Source: an uncultured Lachnospiraceae bacterium
Lineage (GTDB): Bacteria > Bacillota > Clostridia > Lachnospirales > Lachnospiraceae
NCBI GenBank assembly: GCA_946533525.1
Contig: CAMNBW010000002.1
Location: 1-26,764 of the forward strand
DNA length: 26,764 nt
Direction of reading: 5' to 3'
Of the stretch, positions 1 through 8,372 are shown piece after piece (position 1 is the first letter of the stretch; each line of letters starts with the position of its first letter). The notes under the pieces were generated by a model. It was not told the DNA's origin, ran no database searches, and saw only the letters and a program-made list of their open reading frames with translations. The position numbers and the translations under genes were made by a program.

Positions 1-76
1 GTCATGACACGAGCACGAAAATTTTGTGCATTTTTGCTATTGCGACAGCCCCTTCTTATTCCGTCTCACCCCATCT

Positions 77-138
77 TCCGCTCTCGTAAGCTGAATCTAA
101 ACTAAATCCAGTGGGTCCAATCTCCGCTATCGTAAGCT
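77..138. repeat. Short direct repeat, two 16-nt copies
   Basis: TCCGCTCTCGTAAGCT at 77-92 and TCCGCTATCGTAAGCT at 123-138 differ at one base and are offset by 46 nt. The second copy abuts the stop codon of the FGGY kinase gene at 141-143. The sequence between the copies is not itself repeated. The rest of 1-140 is intergenic, with no gene or convincing terminator visible. It may be a small duplication scar or chance. Confidence 0.5.
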
Positions 139-140
139 TT

Positions 141-1658
141 TCACATCAACCCCCTTACAGCGTCGTAAAGCTTCTCATATTTTTCATACGCCTCGAGATA
201 TTTGCTGTGATAATCGCTTCTGGGTTCGTATGTTCTCTTTCTTTCAACCATTTTCGAGGCAGCCTCATCCAGGCTCTTAAACACCCCTATAGCCACTCCG
301 GTAAGCATCGCCGAGCCGACCGTGCCGGCGTCAACGGTACTTAAGGCCGTCACCGGAAGCCCCAGCATATCGGCCTTCATCTGCATCCATACCGCCGAAT
401 GAGCTCCTCCGCCGGTTGCATGGATCATTTCAGGCTTCGCTCCGGCCTTTACCACGTTCTTATAATTAAGGTACATCTCATACGTAACCCCCTCCATGCA
501 GGAGCGATATATATCACTGACCCTGCTGTCGGTAGTAAGCCCTAAGATCGCCCCCTTGGAGCCCGTGTCCATATACGGGGTCGCGGCACCCGCAAAATGG
601 GGAAGGGTCAGCATTCCGGACGGGCCATCGGGATCCAGCCCCAGCTTTTCCCTGTTTGCGGCATATTCGCGCTCAAGATACTCGTTTACGGAAACATGCT
701 CCGAAGCTCCCAGCTCCTTCTCCTTCTTCGCAAGATTAGAGGTACACCACTGCATAAGGGCTCCGCCTGTATAGGAAAAAGCGTATGTCACATATTTGCC
801 CGGTATAACGTGGGGCACGATAACATACTTGCCGGGCATCATCTTTGCGACATCGGGCATCCCGTCAAATACTGGAGTCAGACACTGTACGGTACCCGCC
901 CCGTCAACGGCCGTCCTGCCCTCAAAGGCTCCGGCTCCCACGCAGGCGGCAACCTGGTCCTGGCTGATGGAAACGATATGTGTATTAACAGAAAGCCCTG
1001 TCTTTTTCGCAACATAAGCGCTGATCACTCCGGCGTCCGTACCTGAAGGCACGGGTTTTGAAAACAGAGCCTTGTCCACTCCCGCCGCATCCAGCATCTC
1101 ATCGCTCCAGGAAAGGGCGTTAATATCAAAGGCCAGGCTTCTTGTAGCCAGTGAATAATCGATCTGTGCATTTCCGGTCAAAGAAAAGACCACATAATCC
1201 TCCATTTGGAAAATGTGCTTTGTCTTCCCATAGACCTCAGGATCATGCTTTTTTCTCCAAAGGATCTTAGGTAAGCCGTACATCTCATGGGCAGTCACCC
1301 CCGTAATGCGGGCTATTTTTTCAAGTCCCTTTCTCTCCACGAGCTCAGCGCATTCTTCCCTGCCCCTGGGATCCGTATAGAGCATTGCGGGAGCCAGCGG
1401 AGTGCCCTTTTCATCGGTCATAACAAAGGTTTCTCCGAAGCTTGTGACCCCAATACCGCCGATGTCGGGGTATTTTCCGGCCATTTCGCCTATCACGGCG
1501 TAAACCCCCTCCATGAGGGCCGTCACATCGATCTCATGCCCCGAAACATTCCTTTTTACGGGATAATCTCTGTAGGACTTATCCAGCTCCCGTCCCTCTT
1601 CATCAAAGACAGTGAGCTTGCATCCCGTAGTTCCAATATCCAATCCGGCAATTCTCAT
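141..1658 (-). CDS. FGGY-family carbohydrate kinase, substrate unknown
   Basis: This 505-aa cytoplasmic protein has the two actin-like domains of the FGGY sugar kinases, which phosphorylate sugars or polyols with ATP. The N-terminal phosphate loop reads GLDIGTTGCK (about residues 5-14). The C-terminal nucleotide-binding region has HATGGGAHS, followed by DAGTVGSAML. The substrate-proximal segment reads SFGETFVMTD and LYTDPRG rather than the SGQMHG and WNDQR typical of xylulokinases, so I do not assign xylulose or glycerol. The ATG is preceded by GAGGTAGGAAA. The gene starts 4 nt after the yfhO-like stop, so it is probably the last visible gene of an EamA-yfhO-kinase operon. Membership of the family is firm and the substrate is open. 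Confidence 0.88.
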   Translation of the reverse strand: MRIAGLDIGTTGCKLTVFDEEGRELDKSYRDYPVKRNVSGHEIDVTALMEGVYAVIGEMAGKYPDIGGIGVTSFGETFVMTDEKGTPLAPAMLYTDPRGREECAELVERKGLEKIARITGVTAHEMYGLPKILWRKKHDPEVYGKTKHIFQMEDYVVFSLTGNAQIDYSLATRSLAFDINALSWSDEMLDAAGVDKALFSKPVPSGTDAGVISAYVAKKTGLSVNTHIVSISQDQVAACVGAGAFEGRTAVDGAGTVQCLTPVFDGMPDVAKMMPGKYVIVPHVIPGKYVTYAFSYTGGALMQWCTSNLAKKEKELGASEHVSVNEYLEREYAANREKLGLDPDGPSGMLTLPHFAGAATPYMDTGSKGAILGLTTDSRVSDIYRSCMEGVTYEMYLNYKNVVKAGAKPEMIHATGGGAHSAVWMQMKADMLGLPVTALSTVDAGTVGSAMLTGVAIGVFKSLDEAASKMVERKRTYEPRSDYHSKYLEAYEKYEKLYDAVRGLM

Positions 1659-1662
1659 TTTC

Positions 1663-4557
1663 CTACCTCGTGTTCATAATATTTTTCCGGCGAAGCGCTA
1701 TGAGGTATGCGGCAAAGATCAGCAGACCCATGAAGGATAAGAGCGCTCCTTCCCGTAAAAACGGTGTTTTATACAAAAGCCTGATCTCATGCTCTCCCTC
1801 GGAAAGCTCCATTGCCATATACATATCATTGGCCCGGTAGAGCCTGACCTCCTGACCGTTATCATAAGCCCTCCAGCCCTCTGCAAAAGGCACGGAAAGG
1901 TAAAGAAATTTGGGCCTGTCAAGACTTATTGTCCCGGTAACGGTGTCCTCGCCGATATTCTCATTTTCAAGGACATCCTCTTTCAGGGCAGCGATTTTTT
2001 GAGGGTACTCATCCATTGAATACGAATAAACGCATATCTCATCAATAGTGTACTTTCCCTTATCCCCGAATGCAACATGGACCGAATTCATAGCCTCCTC
2101 GCTATAGCCCAGATTTATCACAAAGTCATGGCAGCCGCTGTACATTCTGGAGCTTGGCATATAATAGATCAGCGTCCTCTCTGTCCCATCTTCCCCGGTT
2201 ATCTTAAGCGAGGCAGTTTCCCTGTCAGCCTTCGAATTCATGAAATGCTCCCTTATTATCCCCAGCTTATCTATATTCTTAAGCAGCTTAAAATTCGTCC
2301 TGTTATAGACGCGGAAGGGATCATTTTTCGAGTCGAGGCCGAAATACCGCTCGTAATCGTCTATTGCCTCAAATTGAAGGCCCTTTACATACAGGTAGAC
2401 CTCGCTGTTTTTCCTGCCTTCGAATTCCACATCGAAGCTCCCCTGTTCGGTGGCAAGATACTCATTACCGTTTACAAGGACCTCTTCACCCATATTCTTT
2501 ATTTCCGACTTAAGCTTCTCCCCGGCTTTTCCACCCTTTTTCATGGCATGGGCATTGTTTTCATAGTCACTTAGTACCACACTGTCAAGCATAGTCCATT
2601 CCCTCTCGGGGGCATCGAAAAGCATATAATCCTCATGGGGAACGAAGCTGTCATAGGTAAATCCAAGCGGCAGGCTGTAATCATTCCTGTAAACATCGTA
2701 ATTTTTTTCAACGACGTTCTTTACCGGATTTGCCTGTTTTGAGCTCAATTCCCTCGTCCAAAGCTCTGCTTTAAGTTCCTCGAGTTTCTTAAGCTCCTCC
2801 TCTTCCTTTACGTTCACCGTTCCCGCAAGCGAAAAGCCGTAGGGTACCCTCTCCTTATTACTCAGATAATACTTTACCGAGGAGATCGCGTTGGCTACGG
2901 TACGTTCGTCATAATTTTTATAGTCATAAGTCCTTCTGGTAAAATTGGCTATATTGTTCCTGAAAGCCCAACTGTAGGGGGAAACATTTGACCAGTAAAA
3001 CGTAGTGGAGGACAGCCGCCGCAAAAGACCGGAATTTTCTTTAAGATTATCTCCCGAGTATCTGAAAAAACCGCCGCTTCCCGCATTCCTGTCCGCCTCA
3101 GCCACCACTGCCACAGCCTTACTCTCATTATCATTCAGGGCATAATAATAGTTTTCGGCTTTCAGCATACTGTCTATGGCGTCCCGCTCATCCGGGGAAA
3201 CGCTGTATCTGAAGCATAGGACGATACATAAAATTCCGCAGGCAAAGATCACATATTCATTGTATCTGTCCGGGAAAACACCTGAAGATAATATATAGAC
3301 GACACACAGGGCGAGCCCGAGCGAGAAAAAGGCCGTAAGCTCCCTTGACTCATGAAACAGCACCATAAGCCCGAAGCATAATAAAAGAGTGATAAACACC
3401 GTCTTGCTGAAATATGAAAATCTGCCCGTCATATCCTTCCATACTACTGTCAGGATATAGGCAAAGAGCAGCGGTAGGGCAAAGGTCCACCGATCGGCCG
3501 CATAGGAAAAACCGTTCATTATGCTTCCGAACACCGGAAAGCTCAGCATGACAAAGGCCAGCACAACATATGCCTTAAGAAGAAAATGCTCTCCCTTCTT
3601 CTTAAAGAGCACCACCGCAGCCAATAGGGTTATGCAGACAACCCCGTAGCCCGCGTCGGAGCGTAAGAGCCTGCCCGGAAAGCCCGTAAAAAAAGCCAGA
3701 TCCTGAATTGCGGGAAAGACCTGCTTTTCTCCCACCCTGGGATTATTAAGATAGGCGGCCAGGGTCGGAAGAAAGGTTACCATTGACATTAGAAGGCCCA
3801 GCAGCACCGAGCATAGTATCTTAAGCCCCTGCCTTAAAATCCGCCGTACATCCTTTTTATACATGAAGAAAAGCCGCAAAACAACGTGACCCGCAGCGAT
3901 CAGCCCGCACATATAGAAAAAATACAGGTTGCTGACCGCAAGCAGCATCGAGGACACAATGAGCCATACGGAGCTTTTATTATTGAATATCCTCTCTATG
4001 CCGAAGAGCATGAGCGGCAGATATAGCGACGGAATCAAAAAGTTATACCATATCAGCGAATTTTCTATGCCCCAGCCGCTAAAGGCGTACAGCAAGGCTC
4101 CTGTAACCGCCTGCAAAGCCGTCATATTCTCTATCTTTTCCCTGCAAAGGAGCATGAACGCCATGCCAGCAAAATAAAGCCTGGCAATAACTATAAAGCC
4201 GTAGCATATATACATATTTGAAGCCTTGAAAAATACGGATAATAATGCCAGCGGGCTTCCAAGGGAATAGTAGGAAAAGGTCCCGACTATATCCGCTCCT
4301 TCTCCGACGGCAAATTCCCATTCGGGTATAGAAAGAATGTGGTCGTGTATAAGATGCGAGGCTATGGTCTTTAAATGCTCTGAATAGTAGATAAGCGCCA
4401 GGATATACTGATTTTCCACATCAACACTGTTGACGAGGGTAGCGCCTCCCGCCAAGGCAAAGCTGACGCCGTATAACACAAAAGCCAGAACGGCGAACCA
4501 AAAAGAATATAATAAAAAATGATTGTTTTTTACTGCGTTAAAAAGCTTTTTACCCAT
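1663..4557 (-). CDS. YfhO-family large polytopic membrane protein
   Basis: This 964-aa protein has an N-terminal membrane segment near residues 15-35, a series of hydrophobic helices up to about residue 450, a long hydrophilic and presumably extracytoplasmic region (about 450-930), and a last helix near 935-955 followed by a basic tail. The early loop with DVENQYILALIYYSEHL and the GADIVGTFSYYSLG motif match the YfhO family. B. subtilis YfhO acts with the CsbB and GtcA-like system in glycosylating teichoic acid, probably as a GT-C-type transferase. A role in decorating a cell-surface polymer is inferred from the family. The ATG overlaps the end of the EamA gene by 8 bp, with AGGG 7 nt upstream, suggesting coupled translation. 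No sugar transferase partner is visible in the window. Confidence 0.82.
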   Translation of the reverse strand: MGKKLFNAVKNNHFLLYSFWFAVLAFVLYGVSFALAGGATLVNSVDVENQYILALIYYSEHLKTIASHLIHDHILSIPEWEFAVGEGADIVGTFSYYSLGSPLALLSVFFKASNMYICYGFIVIARLYFAGMAFMLLCREKIENMTALQAVTGALLYAFSGWGIENSLIWYNFLIPSLYLPLMLFGIERIFNNKSSVWLIVSSMLLAVSNLYFFYMCGLIAAGHVVLRLFFMYKKDVRRILRQGLKILCSVLLGLLMSMVTFLPTLAAYLNNPRVGEKQVFPAIQDLAFFTGFPGRLLRSDAGYGVVCITLLAAVVLFKKKGEHFLLKAYVVLAFVMLSFPVFGSIMNGFSYAADRWTFALPLLFAYILTVVWKDMTGRFSYFSKTVFITLLLCFGLMVLFHESRELTAFFSLGLALCVVYILSSGVFPDRYNEYVIFACGILCIVLCFRYSVSPDERDAIDSMLKAENYYYALNDNESKAVAVVAEADRNAGSGGFFRYSGDNLKENSGLLRRLSSTTFYWSNVSPYSWAFRNNIANFTRRTYDYKNYDERTVANAISSVKYYLSNKERVPYGFSLAGTVNVKEEEELKKLEELKAELWTRELSSKQANPVKNVVEKNYDVYRNDYSLPLGFTYDSFVPHEDYMLFDAPEREWTMLDSVVLSDYENNAHAMKKGGKAGEKLKSEIKNMGEEVLVNGNEYLATEQGSFDVEFEGRKNSEVYLYVKGLQFEAIDDYERYFGLDSKNDPFRVYNRTNFKLLKNIDKLGIIREHFMNSKADRETASLKITGEDGTERTLIYYMPSSRMYSGCHDFVINLGYSEEAMNSVHVAFGDKGKYTIDEICVYSYSMDEYPQKIAALKEDVLENENIGEDTVTGTISLDRPKFLYLSVPFAEGWRAYDNGQEVRLYRANDMYMAMELSEGEHEIRLLYKTPFLREGALLSFMGLLIFAAYLIALRRKNIMNTR

Positions 4558-5434
4558 CCCTTTTCCCTAAGAAAGCGTTCTGCTGCTTATCCTTAATTCC
4601 CGTGTACCACTTCCATACAGCAGCGCCTATAATTATAGCATATCCGGCCACGCTTAAGTAGTCGGGAATCTGCCCCAAGAATACAAAGCCCAGAATAGCC
4701 GCAAAAATCACCTGCGAATAGTCAAAAACAGAAATATCCCTCGCCGGTGCATAGGTATAGGCGCTTGTTATGCAGATCTGCCCTCCCGAGGCGGAAACTC
4801 CTACTCCTATAAGGCTTAGAAGCTGGTACAGGCTTAAGGGCTTATATGTCGCTATCATTAAGGGTAAGAAAGCCAGGCAGGAAAAGGCCGAAAAGTAAAA
4901 GATAATGAGCCATTTTTTGACCTTCCCGGAGACAGAGCGCACAAAGGTATAGGCCAGTCCCGCCGCCGCACCGCCGATAAAACCGATGAAGGCCGGAAGG
5001 CTAGCCATTCCTCCGCCGGGCTTTATAACCAAAAGCGCCCCAAGGAAGGCCACCAGCAAAATGACCCAGTCCTTGAGCCTGGCCGCTTCATGCAGTACCC
5101 ATACGGAAAAGACCGTGGCAAAAAAGGGCGAGAGCTTATTTAGCATAGATGCATCGGAAATATCCATATGGTCAATGGCGTAGTAATTTGCGGCTATGCC
5201 AATAGTCCCGAAGATAGAGCGCAGCAGAACCCCGAGCCGGGCTCCGCGCGGACAGGCAAAGCCGGAGCCGTCTCTAAGCACCATAGCCCCTGCGATCAAA
5301 AGACCGACAATATTTCTGAAAAAGCACTGCTCGAAAACCGGTACTTCAGCGCTCATCCTGACGAAAAGATTCATCAGCGCAAAACAGAATGCCGCTCCGA
5401 TTATATATATTATACCTTTGGTCCTGCTGCTCAA
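4550..5434 (-). CDS. EamA/DMT-family transporter
   Basis: This 294-aa protein has about ten hydrophobic helices in two homologous halves, the layout of the drug/metabolite transporter (EamA) superfamily of inner-membrane permeases. The first helix (GIIYIIGAAFCFALMNLFVR) and the internal repeat starting near residue 150 support this. The substrate cannot be read from sequence. The start is TTG at 5434-5432, preceded by AGGGGGATATT; no in-frame ATG lies near the first helix. It follows the gdhA terminator, so it likely heads a separate unit with the overlapping yfhO-like gene and the FGGY kinase gene. It is only distantly similar to the second EamA protein at 12593-13495. Confidence 0.87.
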   Translation of the reverse strand: MSSRTKGIIYIIGAAFCFALMNLFVRMSAEVPVFEQCFFRNIVGLLIAGAMVLRDGSGFACPRGARLGVLLRSIFGTIGIAANYYAIDHMDISDASMLNKLSPFFATVFSVWVLHEAARLKDWVILLVAFLGALLVIKPGGGMASLPAFIGFIGGAAAGLAYTFVRSVSGKVKKWLIIFYFSAFSCLAFLPLMIATYKPLSLYQLLSLIGVGVSASGGQICITSAYTYAPARDISVFDYSQVIFAAILGFVFLGQIPDYLSVAGYAIIIGAAVWKWYTGIKDKQQNAFLGKRDG

Positions 5435-5474
5435 AATATCCCCCTGATATGTTATGTTTTCTCGTTTTTTCTCC

Positions 5475-5517
5475 TAAAAAGTGCCGGGAAAAGACTCTGT
5501 CTTAACTCCCGACACTT
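5475..5517 (-). terminator. Intrinsic terminator after gdhA
   Basis: On the minus strand an 11-bp stem (AAGTGTCGGGA with TCCCGGCACTT, one G-U pair) encloses a smaller hairpin (AAGAC-AGA-GTCTT) and runs straight into a five-T tract. It lies between gdhA and the EamA gene and should end gdhA transcription. Confidence 0.8.
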
Positions 5518-5552
5518 CTATAAATAAATCCGTGCGCATCCTCGCGGAGCGT

Positions 5553-5589
5553 TTATAGTAAGCGAAATTATTTATTTCGCTTACTATAA
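5553..5589. repeat. Perfect 16-bp inverted repeat downstream of gdhA
   Basis: The arms TTATAGTAAGCGAAAT (5553-5568) and its exact reverse complement (5574-5589) are separated by only 5 nt. No T-tract follows on either strand, so it is not a classical terminator. It begins 16 nt past the gdhA stop codon. It could be a 3'-end mRNA stabiliser that works together with the terminator 36 nt further on, or a DNA-binding palindrome. Confidence 0.75.
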
Positions 5590-5605
5590 TTTAGGCAGGC
5601 AACTT

Positions 5606-6952
5606 TTAAACTATACCCTGTGCCTTCATAGCCTCGGCGACCTTAAGGAAGCCCGCTATATTTGCTCCCGTAACGTAATCTCCCTCTTTGCCGTACTTCT
5701 TTGCGGCGTCGTCGATATTGTGGAAGATATTTATCATGATCTGCTCGAGCTTCTTGTCAACCTCCTCGAAGGTCCAGGAAAGTCTCTCGGAGTTCTGGCT
5801 CATCTCAAGTGCGGAGGTAGCAACACCGCCTGCATTCGAAGCCTTGCCGCATACAAAGAGTATCTTGTTGTCCTGCAGATATTTTGTCGCATCCAGGGTA
5901 GTAGGCATATTAGCTCCCTCACAGACAGCGGTAACACCGTTTGCAACCAGGGCTTTGGCATCTTCGAGGTCGAGCTCGTTCTGAGTCGCGCAGGGAAGGG
6001 CTATATCGCACTTAACCGTCCATACTCCGTGCTCGCCGTTCTTCTTCTCGTGGTACTCGGCACTCTTTCTGGCAGCGGCGTACTCAGTAAGACGCGCCCT
6101 CTTAACCTCTTTAACCTCCTTAAGGAGATCCACGTCAATTCCTTCGGGATCATAGATCCAGCCCGTCGAATCGGAGCAGGTAACAACCTTTGCCCCCATC
6201 TGTATAGCCTTCTGAGCGGCATAGATAGCAACGTTTCCTGCACCGGAGATAGCGATGGTCTTACCTGCTATATCGATGCCGTTGCTCTTTAACATCTCTC
6301 TCGTAAGGTAGAGCAGACCATAGCCCGTAGCCTCTGTACGCGCAAGAGATCCGCCGTAGGTAAGTCCCTTTCCTGTAAGAACTCCCTCATAAACATTCTT
6401 TATCCTCTTGTACTGTCCGTACATATATCCGATCTCACGTCCGCCGACTCCGATGTCTCCGGCAGGAACATCGGTATCTGCTCCGATATGGCGATAGAGC
6501 TCTGTCATAAAGCTCTGGCAGAAAGCCATAACCTCTCTGTCCGACTTACCCTTGGGATCAAAATCGGAACCGCCCTTGCCGCCGCCGATGGGAAGGCTTG
6601 TAAGTGAATTTTTAAATATCTGTTCGAAGCCCAGGAACTTGATTATACCCAGATTAACCGAAGGGTGGAAACGAAGTCCTCCCTTATAGGGTCCGATAGC
6701 TGAATTAAACTGTACTCTGAAGCCGTTGTTTACCTGAACCTGACCCTTATCATCAACCCAGGGAACACGGAATAAGATAACCCTCTCAGGAGTAGTAAGT
6801 CTCTCCAGCAGAGCTTCCTTCCTGTACTCCTCCTCGTTGGCCTCGATAACGACCCTTAAGGACTCAAGCACTTCCTTGACAGCCTGGTGGAACTCGGGCT
6901 GTGCAGGATTTTTCTCGACTACAAGTTCATAGACCTCATCAACATAAGACAT
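5606..6952 (-). CDS. gdhA: NADP-specific glutamate dehydrogenase
   Basis: This 448-aa enzyme catalyses reductive amination of 2-oxoglutarate to glutamate with NADPH (EC 1.4.1.4), a main ammonia-assimilation route in gut anaerobes. The length fits the hexameric small GDH family. The dimerisation and substrate domain carries the catalytic signature PIGGGKGGSDFDPKG with Lys126. The substrate-binding segment GPYKGGLRFHPSVN precedes it. The Rossmann domain has ISGAGNVAIYAAQKA. The ATG is preceded by AGGAGGAAGAAGAAT. Transcription probably starts at the promoter at 7056-7084, just after the upstream SH3 gene, and must pass a strong hairpin at 6985-7036. A terminator follows at 5475-5517, so the gene appears monocistronic. 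The assignment is secure. Confidence 0.97.
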   Translation of the reverse strand: MSYVDEVYELVVEKNPAQPEFHQAVKEVLESLRVVIEANEEEYRKEALLERLTTPERVILFRVPWVDDKGQVQVNNGFRVQFNSAIGPYKGGLRFHPSVNLGIIKFLGFEQIFKNSLTSLPIGGGKGGSDFDPKGKSDREVMAFCQSFMTELYRHIGADTDVPAGDIGVGGREIGYMYGQYKRIKNVYEGVLTGKGLTYGGSLARTEATGYGLLYLTREMLKSNGIDIAGKTIAISGAGNVAIYAAQKAIQMGAKVVTCSDSTGWIYDPEGIDVDLLKEVKEVKRARLTEYAAARKSAEYHEKKNGEHGVWTVKCDIALPCATQNELDLEDAKALVANGVTAVCEGANMPTTLDATKYLQDNKILFVCGKASNAGGVATSALEMSQNSERLSWTFEEVDKKLEQIMINIFHNIDDAAKKYGKEGDYVTGANIAGFLKVAEAMKAQGIV

Positions 6953-6984
6953 ATTCTTCTTCCTCCTGTTTGATTGAATATTTT

Positions 6985-7036
6985 AATAAAATAAAAAACA
7001 TCAAACAAAAGGGCGTTAACATCGCCCTCTTGTCTG
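6985..7036 (-). terminator. Terminator-like hairpin in the gdhA leader (possible attenuator)
   Basis: On the minus strand CAGACAAGAGGGCG (7036-7023) pairs over 14 positions (two G-U) with CGCCCTTTTGTTTG (7015-7002) around a 7-nt loop, followed by ATG and a T-rich run (TTTTTTATTTTATT). It looks like an efficient intrinsic terminator. It lies between the near-consensus promoter at 7056-7084 and the gdhA start, so it could attenuate gdhA, end a short RNA, or serve the upstream SH3 gene. A second copy of CAGACAA (7049-7043) begins at the predicted transcript start. Confidence 0.75.
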
Positions 7037-7055
7037 ACGTCTTTGTCTGTTCGAT

Positions 7056-7084
7056 ATAATAATACTCAAAAATTCATCTGTCAA
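7056..7084 (-). promoter_or_regulatory. Near-consensus sigma-A-type promoter upstream of gdhA
   Basis: TTGACA (7084-7079), a 17-nt spacer and TATTAT (7061-7056) form an almost perfect vegetative promoter. It starts 2 nt after the stop codon of the SH3 gene and predicts a start near 7049, giving a gdhA leader of about 97 nt. A weaker alternative, TTGTTT-17-TAAAAT, lies across the downstream hairpin and its T-tract. Confidence 0.75.
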
Positions 7085-7086
7085 TT

Positions 7087-8337
7087 TTAATTTTTAGTCG
7101 CAAAGTCGTTGCGGATATATCCTGTTGATCCGTTGAAGTTGATCTTATACCAGCCGTTCTCCTCGCCGAGAAGCTCATACTGCTTGCCGTTCTCCGCCTT
7201 ACCTATAGTGTCGGTATCGGTGCCCGCACCGGAACGGACGTTGACTCCGGTATCGTTAACGGTTATCGTTCCGCCGCCACCGCCGTCTCCAGCAGGTGCA
7301 GCCTCAGTATTGCCGGTATTGCCTCCGTCAGCCGCCGTATCTGTATTTGCAGTGGTAAGGAACTCAGACTTGATATAAGCCTCTCCGTCCTTATACTTAA
7401 CCTTACTCCACTCTCCTTCTTCGGAAATACGCACAAATGTATCTCCCTTTGCGGCCGTTCCGAGCTTCTCTGAGCCCTGATCGGCCGATGCACGTACATT
7501 TACGGTATCGGTTGTGGTAACTCTGACCTCACCGACTCCATCAGCGGGCGCGCTTCCGCCCTCTGCGCCTTCAGCTCCTTCTCCCGAAGAAGAACCGCCC
7601 TGAGGATTATTCTTGGCCTGCGCTACCGCATCATCCGTACGTATCTGCAGGGACTTCATGAAAGCGTCCAGAGTAGGATCCGAGCTGATATTGGTAGTGT
7701 ACAGAGTATCGACCTCTTCGAGCAGCTCCTGAACATCGTCCTGGTTTGCAATGGCCGTAATATACTCCTTCTGATTGTCGGGGATCGTGCTCATATCCTG
7801 AATATAGAGCTCACCGTCTCCGTTGGTGCAGACATAGAAGGTCGAAAGACCGGGGGCTGTCGTATCTATATTGTTGAACTTGATCTCATAGTATACAAAT
7901 ACGATATATGAAGATTCCACCGGCCCGGGCTTTGTATAGCAGCTCATATTGTTATAGCTTTCCGTAAATGAAGCCTTGGTCTCGAACCTTATCCTGTTCT
8001 CGTCATCGAGATTGCTCCACATGGAAGCCACCTGGTCGATGTCCCCGTCAGCCATGGCTGTGTAATACCTGGTGAAGAACTCATTGACCTCTTCGTGCAT
8101 ATTCTGCTCGAGAGCATCGTCCGGAACGGGGATCTCGTCGCTCCCTTCAACAACCTCTGTTTCATCGCTCGAAACCTCGGTATCGTCATCGGCTTTGGCC
8201 TTGCTGCTCCCGCCGTCCCTAGTGAAATTAAAGATGACCAAAACTACTATAAGGATTACAAACAGCACACCGACTGCAAAATACTGATAGTGTTCACTTA
8301 AAAAATCTCTGAAATCGCCACCGTATTCGTCTCTCAT
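7087..8337 (-). CDS. Membrane-anchored protein with two C-terminal SH3b domains
   Basis: This 416-aa protein has a short cytoplasmic N-terminus, one membrane helix (about residues 19-38) and an acidic linker (about 44-80). A globular region (about 80-235) follows, resembling the small alpha+beta domains often found before SH3b domains. A Gly/Ser/Ala-rich linker leads to two bacterial SH3 domains (about 263-323 and 355-416), each with the TVNVRASA or GVNVRSGAG signature, separated by a second glycine-rich linker. SH3b domains commonly bind peptidoglycan, so an outward-facing wall-binding role is likely. The enzymatic function, if any, is unknown. The ATG has AGGAGA about 11 nt upstream. It lies between tRNA-Arg and gdhA with no clear terminator of its own except the hairpin in the gdhA leader. 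Confidence 0.85.
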   Translation of the reverse strand: MRDEYGGDFRDFLSEHYQYFAVGVLFVILIVVLVIFNFTRDGGSSKAKADDDTEVSSDETEVVEGSDEIPVPDDALEQNMHEEVNEFFTRYYTAMADGDIDQVASMWSNLDDENRIRFETKASFTESYNNMSCYTKPGPVESSYIVFVYYEIKFNNIDTTAPGLSTFYVCTNGDGELYIQDMSTIPDNQKEYITAIANQDDVQELLEEVDTLYTTNISSDPTLDAFMKSLQIRTDDAVAQAKNNPQGGSSSGEGAEGAEGGSAPADGVGEVRVTTTDTVNVRASADQGSEKLGTAAKGDTFVRISEEGEWSKVKYKDGEAYIKSEFLTTANTDTAADGGNTGNTEAAPAGDGGGGGTITVNDTGVNVRSGAGTDTDTIGKAENGKQYELLGEENGWYKINFNGSTGYIRNDFATKN

Positions 8338-8372
8338 ATTGTAATATGTCTCCTGTTTACTTATAACTTATA

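Noticed and set aside
13..29. Small inverted repeat GCACGAAAATTTTGTGC near the left edge
   Set aside because: The stem is AT-rich with a 3-nt loop and no T-tract on the relevant strand. It could be chance, and its context lies outside the window.
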